A stretch of 64,000 bases of DNA, taken from assembly GCA_009823505.1 (NCBI GenBank), contig VZQC01001662.1, forward strand, positions 96,221-160,220, written 5' to 3'. Positions 53,710 to 64,000 of this stretch are shown here, piece after piece. Source of the DNA: Rhizomys pruinosus. Its lineage: Eukaryota > Chordata > Mammalia > Rodentia > Spalacidae. The position numbers and the translations under genes are program-made. The notes under the pieces were generated by a model. That model saw nothing but the letters and a program-made list of their open reading frames with translations, was not told the DNA's origin and did not search any database. The number at the start of each line of letters is the position of its first letter. Within the stretch, counting starts at the first letter, position 1.

Positions 53710-54690
53710 CAAAAGCCCCTCCACCTTCACCACCTGGGAATCCCTGGACAAGTCACTTTATCCCTCTGGGCCTCTACATGAGAAGTGGTTTAGATCATTT
53801 GCCCAGCCCCTTCCTCAACCCGGTTGAGTGGTGGAGTAGCTTGTTTCCGGGGAGGGTCTGCATAGAATCATGTCTTCCTCTTCTACTGAATGGGAGCTGT
53901 GCAGCTCCCCCAGCTGCTGTTCTTCTCCCTATTGAGTCCTCTTGTCCTTTAGGAACGGTTTCACTGCCTGGAGCTTTCTCTTCCGAGTCCTAGGAACCTG
54001 TGCTTCCTGTAGTCTGAGCGTGTGAGCTCCCTCTCCCATGGTATCAGGCGGATGTATTCACCTCTAAGGCCCCATGTTAGGTTTTTCTCTCATAGATGTT
54101 CAGCAAACCTTCTTTGTGTGTTCACTCTTTTATTTTGGTTTGTTTCTTTTGTTCTTGTGTTGTTGTGTGGCTCACACAAGAAATAATCAGGAAACAAATA
54201 GACATCCATGAATGAGGAATGGGGCCTTTAAGCTGTTTTCCACACCAGACAAAGGCAGGGCTTGTTATGAAATGAGCAAGCAGAGGCCTCCCTGTCCCTC
54301 CACACAGAGGTTAACAGTCTTGTTCCCACTTGGCGGGTACCGTGGCCAGACCACTTCATGCATGCCACCGTCATTTAAATTGACAATTCATATTTGTTCC
54401 CTTTCTGGTTTTTGTTTGCTGTAGTAGGACCATGCGTTGTGTACTCGGCATGATGTTACTCCTATTCTCACTTTTCTTCACAGCAGAATAATGAGAATTC
54501 TTCAAGATGTCTGACATGGGCTGGGGATGTAGCTCAGTGATAGACAGAAGGCTGCTGCCTGGAAAGTGACTACCAAATTGCCTAGCCTGGAGATGAAGCT
54601 GAGGTTAGCCAACTCTGCAGAGAAGAAGGGGCAGTCTGTGAACAAGGAAAAAGCCCCCATACACACAGAGAGGCTCTGGTTTCCATCCCT
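53710..54690. other. Intronic sequence with small relics
   Basis: 53695-53790 is MIR-like (ccctggacaagtcactttat). 54517-54566 is an ID-like scrap (ggctggggatgtagctcagt). The rest is unrecognised. Confidence 0.45.
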
Positions 54691-54696
54691 AGTGAC

Positions 54697-54729
54697 AGGG
54701 AGGGAGGGAGGGAGGGAGGGAGGGAGGGA
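54697..54729 (+). repeat. (GGGA)n microsatellite
   Basis: About 8 units of GGGA. A C13 run lies at 54864-54876. Confidence 0.9.
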
Positions 54730-54879
54730 AGAAGTAATCTACCCTTATGAACACTTGCTTATGGGGCCACTTGCTTACACAGTTGTTCACAGTGACATCA
54801 GACGTCTGAATGAGGCTAAGAGCCTGTGCCTAGAGAAGCCACCTCGGCACTGGGCGGGGCTGCCCCCCCCCCCCCGTAC

Positions 54880-55500
54880 CTAGCAGCATGGCACCTGGCA
54901 GTTCTTGACAGTTTTCTTTCTTATCAAAGGGATGATAGAAGTGGACAGAAGACACTGTGAGATAGAGGCTTGGGGCTTGGAGTCCCTTGTAGGATGAGCT
55001 GCCCTCGGGCTGCTCCTAGAGTCCTTTGGGGTAGGATTTGTCCCTCCACCTGTTGAGTTTCCTGCTGACCTTGACTCTACAGTGTCATGACTAGAGTGCT
55101 GATTTTTGCCTTAAGAAAACAGGCATGAATCACACACGGATGAAGCTGTGTGCAGGTAGGGTCTCCTTATATTGCCTTCCTGGGGTCGTCCTCTCCCTGC
55201 AGATGTGGCCAACCATCTCACCTTGTCTGCAGGTTAGGTAGTATTTGTGGTCACTTTCCAGACAACAGTGCCTTTCCTGATGGGTAAAGAGAGGGACTTC
55301 AATTCAAGCCAGACATGGTGGCATGCACCCTTAAACCTGACCATGCAGCCTCAGAGTCCTCCTCTTTCCCCCCCTCTCACCTGTGGGTGCCTGAGGTAGA
55401 GCATAGGTAATTATTCCTGACTGCTGGTGCTTAGCCCTGGAAGGACCTTAGTGCTGGAAATGCTCCGCCCCCTCCTGTGTAGTGTCTAAGAAATGACCTG
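54880..55500. other. Unique intronic sequence
   Basis: No gene or element recognised apart from a short B1-like scrap at 55304-55345 (agccagacatggtggcatgc). Confidence 0.45.
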
Positions 55501-55502
55501 TA

Positions 55503-55665
55503 GCCGGGCGTGGTGGAGCACGCCTTTAATCCCAGCACTCAGGAGGCAGAGGCAGGTGGATCTCTGTAAGTTCAAAGCCAGCCTGGTCTACATAGCAAGC
55601 ACCAGGGCAGCTGGGACTAAAGGGAGACTCTGCCTCAAAAAGACCAAAAAAAAAAAGAAAAGTAA
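55503..55665 (+). mobile_element. B1 SINE
   Basis: Forward B1 from agccgggcgtggtggagcac to tctgcctcaaaaagaccaaa. Confidence 0.93.
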
Positions 55666-55669
55666 ATAA

Positions 55670-58135
55670 AATAAATAACGTGTATGATTGCTCCAGCAGC
55701 CTTAACCCTGCATCATTCTATATTGTTGTGACATTCCCCAGCCCTAGGAGTTCCAGGCTTGGGTGAAACACAAATTGAGAGCTCGGTAAGGTGCTCTGAT
55801 GAAAGACAGTGCGGGGTGTGGGGTATGTGACATGGATGGACTCACTCTGGGAAGTCAAGGAAAGGTCGCATCAGGGAAGGCATCCCCAAGCTAGGTAGGG
55901 CAGGAAGAGCACTCAGACAAGTAATGTGGTCCCCAGACTGAGAAAGCTAGAGCTGTACCCGTGGGATACACTGAAGGGACGTCTGGGAGGAGGCCGCGAG
56001 GAAACAGGGTCAGTTCAGGGAACTTTGTGTGTGCGGAGCAGAGTGTGCATTTGTTTTTAAGGGGATAATTGTGTGTTAAAGAGTGAGGGAGGAAGATTGA
56101 ATATTGGGATTGTTTAAGGAAAAATAAGGTTCCTACTGGGGGTCAGGCTTGAGGATGTGAGGGAGAAGCCAGTAGTGGCTTGATTGGAAGGAAACAGGGT
56201 CCCAGGCCTGGAGGGCGGAAGGGCTCAGAGTGGAGCAGGCCCCTCCCCCCGGCTCCCACACTGTACCACAGGGTAGATCCAAACACTACAGCTCCAGGTT
56301 CTGGGTGCAACTGGAAATGATTTCAAAGCCCGCTGGCCAGGAGCGCTTTTTTTTTTTTTTTAAACTTCAGCAATTTCCCTGCTGGAAGTTGTAAAGGAGG
56401 TGGAAAGGCCAGCGTGGATCAGTTCTAGCAGGCAGACGTGGGAGCTGCACAGAGCCTGGGGTCAGTGTAGAGCCTTGCCATCCATCCCCGTGTAAGCTCC
56501 CACAGGTGGCCTTCTGAGCTGAAGGTGTCCGTGGGTCTGGTACTGGGCTTTGCGGTGAGCAGATAGGCAGGGTTCCTGGCCCCCTGTCTTCTGTCCTAGG
56601 CCCTCATCTGAAGAGGCTCTGTCTGGGGTGAGTGTAGTACTTTCTGCCTGACCTCTGCCACCATCTTCGCCTTCCATTATTTGGGAGTAGCCGTGTAGTC
56701 CTCGGAAGGATGGCTGTGTGGACAAGGGGTATTTATAGACGCAAGCCAGAAAACTATGTATTTGGCCCCTTCAGTCCAGCCTCAAAAGTGTGAGTTCTGT
56801 TCCTTTGAGTGGAGCAGCCGTGTGGGTCACAGGAAGTAAATCGCAGTGTTGGATGCTAGGTCTCAGTATGGGTGCTGGATCTCAGTACAAGGTACTAGGC
56901 CTCAGCAGCAGCTTAGTACACTTAGGATGGACCAGCGGAGGCCCATTGGGTAGACTAGGCCATACCCAACGAGACAAAGAAGTTGGGGTGTGGAAGGAGA
57001 GGTACAATGGCGTCCTGTGTGGGAGTGGAGTACACACAATCCTGTTTGATCCTTATTCATGGGAAAGGGAGGGGAGAGCACATGACTCTCATTTTCTGCT
57101 TTAGCAAAATGAAGCTCAGAGAAGTCAGCTGACTTCCTAGCCTCACACAGCAAGCTGATGGCAGGCTCAAACTTCAAACTTGGACTGTTATGATCCAAAG
57201 CCATGTGCCCTACCCCACCCCAGAACACCCCAGCTTGGCATTCCTGTCTATAGTGGTGTGATCGAGTTGGCTGCTTGTCTTTTATATTCTCTCCCTCCCT
57301 CACTGCCATTCTTCCACTCCCCTTCCTTCTTTCCTTTATATCATTCATTATGCATTTATTGATCATTTATCTCCAGCTGACAGCTGGAGAATGCAGCTGT
57401 CCGCAAATAACCACAAAGCGAAGCTGAGTGACTGTCTACCGCAGCCCCCTGGTGGCTGAAGGTCTCAAGCAGAAGGCACACTTCAGCCTTCTCCCCTCCC
57501 CCTTCAGCCATGTGCTTGTTCCATGCATGTATTGAGCCATGACTGTGTGCTAGGAGCCATATGCTGCTCCCAGTTGGGGAAGTACTGTATTTTTCTGATC
57601 TTGGACCAAAGAGCCCTCTTGTAAGTTTCTAGACTAGGGGTGCCACTGGGCTCCACCAGTCTGTAAGATCACAGGGAAGGATGTTCCTATAGCCCTGGGT
57701 CATGTGATGTCTTGAGTGCAGTGCGGAGTGGCCAGATTGGATGCACCATGAGTACAGGTCCTGGCTGCTTTGTTCATTGCTCTGTCCCCAATACACTGCT
57801 GTGTGTCCTGAATGCTTGGGCTCAAATGTCATCCAAAGCCTTTCTGCCCCTTGGGCACTATGTCATCTGGGCTAGAGAAGGCGGCATCACAAGGATCTCT
57901 AGGGAGGCTGCAGGTAGTTGTAGGCTGCTGTGTATCTGTTGGCTGAAGCCTGGACTTGAGCAACAGTGTGTGTCTGTGGCCTGTGGCTTTGGTGTGGTAT
58001 GTGCTGAACTCCTTTCAGGACCTTCTTGAAGGCAGGATTGCTCTAGAAGAGATCTGATGAACCAGATTGCATTGGGAAATGTTTGTGTCGACGTGTACTG
58101 TCTCGGTTACCATAAAGCAGAGTTTCTTTCTTCTA
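55670..58135. other. Unique intronic sequence with MIR relics
   Basis: 2.4 kb with no gene recognised. 57090-57175 (gctcagagaagtcagctgac, cctcacacagcaagctgatg) is a reverse MIR relic. Confidence 0.5.
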
Positions 58136-58140
58136 CATGG

Positions 58141-58442
58141 GGGTGGGGTCCTCAGTAGTGTGTGGGGCTGTTTGTGCGGGTGTGGAGGCCAGAGGAAGAT
58201 GTTGGGTATCTGTCTGTATTATTCTCCTCTACTTACTCATTTGAGACAGGGACTCTCACTGGGCATGAAGCTAGGCTGGTGGCTAACAAGCCCCAGAGAT
58301 CCTCTGGTCTCTGTCCCTACAACACTGGGATCATGGGTGTGGACGGGGCTGTACTCAGTGTTTGAATATGGATGCTGGGGATTTGAATTTAGGTCCTTAG
58401 GTTTGTACAATCGCTCTTAACCACAGCACCATCTCCCCAGTC
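58141..58442 (-). mobile_element. B4/RSINE-type SINE
   Basis: Reverse: tgtggaggccagaggaagat, tttgagacagggactctcac, gaagctaggctggtggctaa, caccatctccccagtct. Confidence 0.65.
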
Positions 58443-58544
58443 TGTTACCCTTCTTTTTAACAACTAGTAGTGGGTAAATTCCAGGGTCTCCCATTTCCTG
58501 CTGCAGTTTGCCTTGTGTAGGCACCAGGCTTGGAAAGTAAGATT

Positions 58545-58655
58545 GCTTAAGACTTTGACCTCTGGAGTAGACGACCCAGAGCCTGGCCTATTTGCCAGCT
58601 GTGTGTCTGGATAAGTCCCTGAACCTCTCCATGCCTGTTTTCTTATCTGCCAGTT
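58545..58655 (+). mobile_element. MIR SINE
   Basis: gtgtgtctggataagtccct, then gaacctctccatgcctgttt and tcttatctgccag. Confidence 0.6.
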
Positions 58656-58844
58656 GTTCTTGATAGAAACTTGGGAGTTCTATCTGGTATCTTCTGCTTT
58701 TTCAACCCTCACACTAAATCGACGTGCAAATCCCACTGGCTCTGTTCCCAAATGCATGTCCCAGGTCCATCCGTGTCTTCCCCTGGCAGCTCAGTCACTT
58801 CCATGTCCACATTTGCTCTCCCTTCACTTCATGAGCCCAGACTG

Positions 58845-59089
58845 ATTTATTATTTATTTATTTATTTATTTGTTTATTTATTATTTTTTATGTGTATGAA
58901 TGTACTGTCAGCATGTAGGTTGGTGCGCCCATGTCGTGCAATGCTGCGGAGGTCAGAAGAGGGCATCGGATTCCCCTGGAACTGGAGTTAAAGACGGTTC
59001 TTAGCCGCCATGTGGGTGCTGGGAATCAAACCCGGGTCCTCTGCAAGAGCAGGCAGTGCTCTTAACCACTGAGCCATCTCTCCAGCCCC
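58845..59089 (-). mobile_element. B2 SINE with (TTTA)n tail
   Basis: Reverse B2 (gtactgtcagcatgtaggtt, ggcatcggattcccctggaa, ctgagccatctctccagccc). The tail has expanded to TTTA units. No 17-bp duplication. Flanked by actgattt on both sides. Confidence 0.92.
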
Positions 59090-59094
59090 ATGAT

Positions 59095-59945
59095 ACTGAT
59101 TTTCTTTAAAGCCATATCCAGAAATCTCGGGTTTTTGAGTTCGGTTCTCCACTGGAGTCTTGTCCCACTCCAGACCCATCACCGTCCCCTTCAGGACTGA
59201 AGTACTCAGTGCCTGCCTCCTTCCTCCGTACCTTGCGCCTTCTCCTGCCCCGCCTGTCTCTTCTCTCTCGGCCTAGGCGTTGGAACTAGGCAGACCGTTT
59301 CCTGTCTTGGCCCTGGGCCCTTGTGTGTTCCTTCCCTCTGCCTCCACAGTCCTGCCTTTGGCCTAGTACCTCCTCCTTCTCTCCCGTACCTGCTGCAATC
59401 ACTCAGCACACTCTTTTCTCTCTAGTACTTATAAATTTTAGTTTTATATTTTAGTTAGTTTTGAATTTTTTAGTCTATGGCTTTTGATAGAATGCCAGCT
59501 TCCTGAGCATATTGTCCTGAGTAAAGTTCCTGGGATACACTTGGTATTAAGTAGCTGTTTGTTGATTGGGTGAAGGAAGAATGGATAGATGGGAAAAGGT
59601 CAGGGTACCAGGCACATATTAAGCACTCACCAGGGAAGCTGTTGTATACTCCTACATGAGCTTTGTAGCAAGTTCAGCTACCAGTAGACTTAAAACAGAG
59701 CTTTTATCTGTGTAGGCTGTGCCACCCGGCAGGGGCAGGGGCAGGGCCAGGGCTTAGGCAGCTCAGCCTCCCTCCTTCCCTCCCTCCCTCTGCATTTACC
59801 TTTTAGGTAAAAGGCTGCTTCTCTTGAACTGTAGCTGCCAAACCTCAGAGAGAGCTCTGTTTGGGATGGCTTTGGTCACATACTCTAACCTGTCAGCAGG
59901 TTAGGGAGATGAGGAACTGGTTCACAGGGCTCAGCCCTGATGGAT
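59095..59945. other. Unique intronic sequence with an L2/MIR-like relic
   Basis: 59488-59590 (gaatgccagcttcctgagca, ttaagtagctgtttgttgat) resembles the 3' end of L2. No gene seen. Confidence 0.5.
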
Positions 59946-59949
59946 GTTC

Positions 59950-60336
59950 TAGATTGCTTTCTGTTGCTGTGATAAAACCCTGACCAAAACTAACTTGGGG
60001 AGGAAAGGGTCTGTTTCAGCCTGTAGCTCCCAGGCCATCATCCATCTAGGAACCTAGAGGCAGGACCGAGGCTGAGCCGTGGAGGATCATGGCTTTACTG
60101 GCTCGCTTCCTCTGGCTTGTTCTCTCACAGCACGGACCCACCTGCCTCGGGAGCTACCACCCCCACACAGTAGGCTGGGCCATTCCACAGGAATTAACAA
60201 CCAAGAAAATGCCCCCACAGGTATGCCCACGGGCCAGTTTGATGGAGGAGATTACTCAGACGAGGGGCCCTCTTGCCAGGTGTCTTCGGTTTGTATCAAG
60301 TTGACAAAAACTCACCAGCACAGTGGAGGAGCCTGA
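59950..60336 (-). mobile_element. Unclassified rodent interspersed repeat, second copy
   Basis: gattgctttctgttgctgtg, aaaactaacttggggaggaa, and the far end tatcaagttgacaaaaactc. Opposite orientation to the copy at 40888-41243. Confidence 0.6.
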
Positions 60337-60372
60337 AGGCTCAGGGGCCACCTGCCCTCAGAAATAGGTTCC

Positions 60373-60530
60373 TGGGGCTGAAGAGGTGGTTCAGCAACTA
60401 AGAGCACTTGCTGCTCCTGTGGAGGACCTGGGTTCAGTTCCCAGGGCCCATATCAGGTGGCTCACGACCAGTTCCAGGGGACCCAACACCCACTTAAAGA
60501 GGGTTGAGGGTAGAGCTCAATGGTAGAGCC
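60373..60530 (+). mobile_element. B2/B3 SINE, truncated, plus ID-like scrap
   Basis: ctggggctgaagaggtggtt, gaggacctgggttcagttcc, ccagttccaggggacccaac, then gagggtagagctcaatggta. Confidence 0.7.
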
Positions 60531-60859
60531 CTGCTTTGTACTACTTAGTAGTGCACAGTGGGCGGGAGCAGGGCAGGTTCCTGGAGGACAGAGAGCCATG
60601 TGGACAGGACAGAGAAGGTACACACTATAGCTTTTCTGGCACCTGTGCCTCCCCATCCGTCCATAGGAGAGGCTCACCCAGAGGCCTCAAGTGACCATGA
60701 GCCTCCATTTCCCATCAGCTGACAGAGCTCCTGTGCCTGAGGAGAAGCCACAGGCCTTGCCAGAGATGGCCTATTAGGGCCTCTCAGCACCGGTAGCCTG
60801 AAGAGATTATGTTTCTACGATATAATTTGTGAAGTCATTAAAAACATGACCTCTTTCAG

Positions 60860-61005
60860 CTAGGCACGGTTGCTCATGTCTTTAATCCCAGCACTCGGGA
60901 GGCAGAGGCAGGCAGATCTCTGTGAGTTCAAGGCTATCCTGGTCTACATAGTGAGTTCCAGAATAGCTGGAGCTACAGGAAGGTCTCACAAAGACCAAAA
61001 AGACC
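60860..61005 (+). mobile_element. B1 SINE
   Basis: Forward B1: agctaggcacggttgctcat, gcactcgggaggcagaggca, ending acaaagaccaaaaagacc. Confidence 0.88.
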
Positions 61006-61028
61006 ACACACGCCATACAAAATGACCT

Positions 61029-61296
61029 TTGTTTTGTTTGTTTGTTTGTTTGTTTGTTTTTGAGAGAGAGACTCCCTTTAGTCCCAGTTGGCCTGGAGCT
61101 CGCTATGTAGACCAGGCTGGCCTTGAACTCAGAGATCCGCCTGCCTCTGCCTCCCAAGTGCTAGGATTAAAAGTGGGCACCACCACACCTGGCTTAGAGA
61201 TGGTTCTTAGCCACCATGTGGGTGCTAGGAGTTGAACCCAGGTCCTCTACAAGAGCAGTTGGTGCTCTTAACCACTGAGCCATCTCTCCAGCCCCC
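61029..61296 (-). mobile_element. Chimeric SINE: B2 head fused to B1 (copy 3)
   Basis: A reverse B1 with a (TTTG)n tail (61030-61062) runs into a reverse B2 head at ctggcttagagatggttctt and ends ccatctctccagcccccc. The B2 3' half is absent. Perfect 11-bp target duplication caaaatgacct at 61018-61028 and 61297-61307 shows insertion as one unit. Confidence 0.92.
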
Positions 61297-61431
61297 CAAA
61301 ATGACCTGTTTCTAAGAAACTTATAAATGCTTATTTCAGAAAATACAGAAGAACAAAGAAAAGAAGACACTTAAAATCCTATTCAGAGACCATCATTAGT
61401 TCTTCACTTTAGGTCCCCGCCCCACCTCGGT

Positions 61432-61563
61432 TTTCATTTGTTGAGTTGGTGTCTCCCATGCTATCCTTGAACTCACCGTGTAGCCACAGCTGGCCTTGAT
61501 CACCTAATCTTCATGCTGCCAAATCTCAAATGCTGGGATTATGGGTATCCACCACCAGGTCCA
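61432..61563 (-). mobile_element. B1/B4-like SINE, old
   Basis: Reverse text gtagccacagctggccttga, aatgctgggattatgggtat, caccaccaggtcc. Confidence 0.6.
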
Positions 61564-61569
61564 GATTAG

Positions 61570-62050
61570 TTTTCCTTAATATTCAGTGATTTATTCCTAT
61601 AATTATGTTCAGAAATTTTCTAAGTATAGAAAATAATAACAGGTACTGTTTATTTATGGTTCACATTGTCATCTTACTGCTCAGGGGACAAAACGCTGTA
61701 AACCTGACCTATTCCCAGCAGCCTTCCTTCCTCCCTCCCTCCCTCCCTCCCAGTATAGTTTACTTATGAATTTATGCTGTAATTATTCAGCGAGGTCTCC
61801 CAGCATGCCTGGAACTGAGCTGTGAGCTTCAATCTTCCCAGTTACTGTAGCGAAGGCGTGCAGTGATGATCACTGTGCAGCACAGTCAGAGAAACTCAGT
61901 ACCTAAGGTCACCTAGATGGGATGTGGCCAACCAAGGTTTGTCTCCAGGAAGTTGGCTGCAAAACTGGGATGCAGACTTTTCTTTTTCTTCTGCGTCTGT
62001 TACTTCTCAGTTGCTTTCCCTCTGTAATACCTGAGACCTTTACATTTATC
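61570..62050. other. Intronic sequence with a CCTC microsatellite
   Basis: A (CCTC)n-type run at 61722-61751. Otherwise no gene or clear element. Confidence 0.5.
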
Positions 62051-62053
62051 TAT

Positions 62054-62062
62054 TGTGTGTGC

Positions 62063-62115
<53 letters not shown>
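62054..62115 (+). repeat. (GT)n microsatellite
   Basis: About 24 GT units plus imperfect edges, adjacent to the reverse B4-type SINE and probably its tail. Confidence 0.96.
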
Positions 62116-62117
<2 letters not shown>

Positions 62118-62119
62118 CA

Positions 62120-62345
62120 TGTGGAAGCCAGATGTCTTTCTTGGTTACTCTCCACCCTGTCTTTGGGACAAGGTCTCACTGGTCCTGGAACTCACCTGAG
62201 CTTGACTGGCCGTCTGGTAATCTGGAGGGATCCTCCTGTCTTCAACACCCCAGCCTTGAGATTGCTGGCACAACACGTGCCACCTCGCCTAGCTTCCTTT
62301 ACATGGTGCTGGGGATCTGAATTCGGGTCATTATGCGTGGGCAGC
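62120..62345 (-). mobile_element. B4/RSINE-type SINE
   Basis: Reverse: gggacaaggtctcactggtc, ctggaactcacctgagcttg, ggggatctgaattcgggtca. Confidence 0.6.
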
Positions 62346-62354
62346 AAGCATTTT

Positions 62355-62485
62355 GCCCTGCAGTCCCAGCTGGCCTGGAACTTAATGTGTAGACCAGGCT
62401 GACCTCAGTCTCACAAAGATCTGCCTGCCTCTATTTCCTGAGTGCTGGGATTAAAGGCAGGCGTGCCACCACACTGGCTAGCCCC
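62355..62485 (-). mobile_element. B1 SINE, 3'-truncated
   Basis: Reverse: cagtcccagctggcctggaa, gtagaccaggctgacctcag, gtgccaccacactggct. Confidence 0.85.
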
Positions 62486-62518
62486 CTTGTTTTTAAAAAC
62501 TTAAAAGAGGGGATAGAG

Positions 62519-62741
62519 AGATGGCCTAGTGGTTAAGAGCGTTGACTGCTCTTGCAGAGGACCCAGGTTCCATCCCCAGCACCCACATAGTGGCTGAGAA
62601 CCGTCTGTAACTCCAATTCCAGGAGAACTCCAGATCCAGGGGAATCCGACACCCTCTTCTGACCTCCTTGGCATTGTACAACACAGGTGCACAAATCTAC
62701 ATGCAGACAGTACACTCAAATAAATAAATAAATACATAAAA
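62519..62741 (+). mobile_element. B2 SINE, duplication subfamily
   Basis: Forward B2 with ccaattccaggagaactcca. Target duplication tttaaaaacttaaaaga at 62502-62518 and 62742-62758. Confidence 0.95.
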
Positions 62742-62767
62742 TTTAAAAACTTAAAAGAAACATTTCT

Positions 62768-63001
62768 CTTTTTTAATTTTTTAAAATTTATTATTTTTTG
62801 TATGTGTATGAGTGTACTGTCTGTATGTAGGTTGGCGCACCCATGTCGTGCAATGCCACGGAGGTCAGAAGAGGGCGTCAGATTCCCCTGGAACTAGAGT
62901 TAAAGACAGTTCTTAGCCACCATGTGGGTGCTGGGAATCGAACCCGGGTCCTCTGCAAGAGCAGTCAGTGCTCTTAACCACTGAGCCATCTCTCCAGCCC
63001 C
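62768..63001 (-). mobile_element. B2 SINE, inverted relative to its neighbour
   Basis: Reverse B2 without the 17-bp duplication. Target duplication aaaagaaacatttct at 62753-62767 and 63002-63016, overlapping the target copy of the previous B2. Confidence 0.95.
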
Positions 63002-63019
63002 AAAAGAAACATTTCTAAA

Positions 63020-64000
63020 TGTAACTATAATTATCCATTATAAGAAAATTGAGAAATAGAGAAAACCTTTAAAAAGACCACGAAATCCCGCATTGCCCAG
63101 GCACTAGCAGCACCAACTTCCTTTTCGTGGTTTTCATGATTTTCTTACTTTACAGAAAGGATCGGTTACAGGCCCTGGGGTCCCTGTAGCAGTGGGACAG
63201 CTGTCTTATCTGCTGTCCGGGGCATGCTGTGACTCTTCTTGTACATCTCAAATGTGTGAGCGGCTGCAGGACCTGGGGCAGTCATAGTTCATGTGGGGGT
63301 GGGGACTCCCCAGTGACTCAGGGGAGGTGGGAGATGACAGTTCTTGTTATCGACTCAGGTCTTGATTTGGGGAGGCTGGTAGTGAGGCAGGGAAACCTCT
63401 CTAGGTCCTGGCATCCTGAGTCCTGGCATCCTGGGTCCCCACCCCGTGGCGTGAGGCTGCCCAGAGCCTGTGTGCCTCACACCCAGCACCTGCTCTGGGA
63501 GGTATGTGCTGACTCCCAGCTCCCAGGCACAAACTATTTTTGGCTACAGTGACTGTCCACTAGTCATGAAAACAGAACCCCTTTCCCTGCCTCATTCTTC
63601 CCTGAGACACTGCACTAGGGGTTGGGACTGCTGGGGACACTGTGCTCCGGCCCCTCACCATGTATTGCCTGTGGAGCTGGGTGATGGCCAAGGCCTCAAG
63701 GGGCCCAGGAGATCCACCACCTACCTTGCCGAGAGAAGCCCAAGGTTCAAGCCAGCTTGCACCGGGTGAGGGTTGTAAGGTAGGCACTGGGGGGCCTTTC
63801 CCTGGGTCCCTGGAATGGGTTCCTTTGGCTGGATTCTGAGTCCTTGCTTTGCTGATTGGCTGTAGAGCACAACAAAAACAATGAGCATGTTAGGGGAGGT
63901 CACTCTCACTTCATTGTTCCGTTTCCTCCCTTTCTTACAACAGAGAGGCCAGGGAGCAGCTGAGTCTTCTAGAGTAGATTGTCCCTATCTTTCTAATGAA
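63020..64000. other. Unique intronic sequence
   Basis: No gene, element or further Ksr1 exon recognised up to the window end. A short tandem (gtcctggcatcctgag type) is at 63404-63436. Confidence 0.5.

Larger units (their letters stand above)
49466..64000 (+). other. Ksr1: Ksr1 intron downstream of the exon (partial)
   Basis: The next KSR1 coding segment (expected to begin EIPQEL or similar and continue through the SAM-like helices) was not found before the window ends. The stretch is therefore read as intron. It carries SINEs, MIR/L2 relics and simple repeats. Confidence 0.75.

Noticed and set aside
49466..64000. Search for the next Ksr1 exon
   Set aside because: No frame giving the expected SAM-helix text (LTLDALLEM-like) was found by eye. 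A tblastn with the KSR1 protein would settle it.

Overview
This is a piece of vertebrate nuclear DNA from a muroid rodent, seen inside one large gene. The rodent assignment rests on dense B1 (7SL-derived) and B2/B3 (tRNA-derived) SINEs, ID/B1 chimeric SINEs and many CA, GT and TTTA microsatellites. The B2 copies resemble the B3 style (a head reading gaggacccgggttcgatcc) rather than the youngest house-mouse B2, which suggests a cricetid (vole, deer mouse or hamster type) more than mouse or rat. That last step is inference from memory of the consensus sequences.

The only protein-coding segment I can name is one 141-bp plus-strand exon at 49325-49465. It encodes 47 residues of the N-terminal CC-SAM (CA1) region of KSR1, the scaffold/pseudokinase of the RAF-MEK-ERK cascade. 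It has a good acceptor and donor and is phase 0 at both ends. I found neither neighbouring coding exon, so about 49 kb before it and 14.5 kb after it appear to be Ksr1 introns. No complete gene, RNA gene or CRISPR array is supported.

Layout: 0-3 kb holds a long degenerate 48-bp minisatellite. 3-15 kb is unique intron with scattered SINEs, a MIR and a 23-bp perfect inverted repeat made from B1. 15-17.5 kb has a 35-bp tandem repeat and five clustered B2 copies. 18-22 kb has a pyrimidine tract, an exon-like segment (18644-18801) and a 34-bp repeat. 25-28 kb has young B2 and B1 insertions, including three SINEs piled into one target site. 31-35.5 kb is a minisatellite cluster: 21 bp inside a SINE, 48 bp x 7, and 75 bp x 20. 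35.5-45.5 kb is unique intron with young B2 copies. 45.7-46.25 kb is a 500-bp polypyrimidine tract. 49.3 kb carries the exon. 50-64 kb is intron with SINEs, a 39-bp minisatellite grown inside an interspersed repeat, and an inverted B2 pair.

The most interesting structures concern mobile DNA. First, a B2-head/B1 chimeric SINE is present in three copies with the same internal junction, each with its own apparent target-site duplication. Second, a B2 subfamily is marked by a 17-bp internal duplication in nine copies, many with intact target-site duplications. Third, several minisatellites appear to have grown inside older elements. Nearly all long open reading frames in the window are by-products of stop-free tandem repeats, SINEs or pyrimidine tracts.
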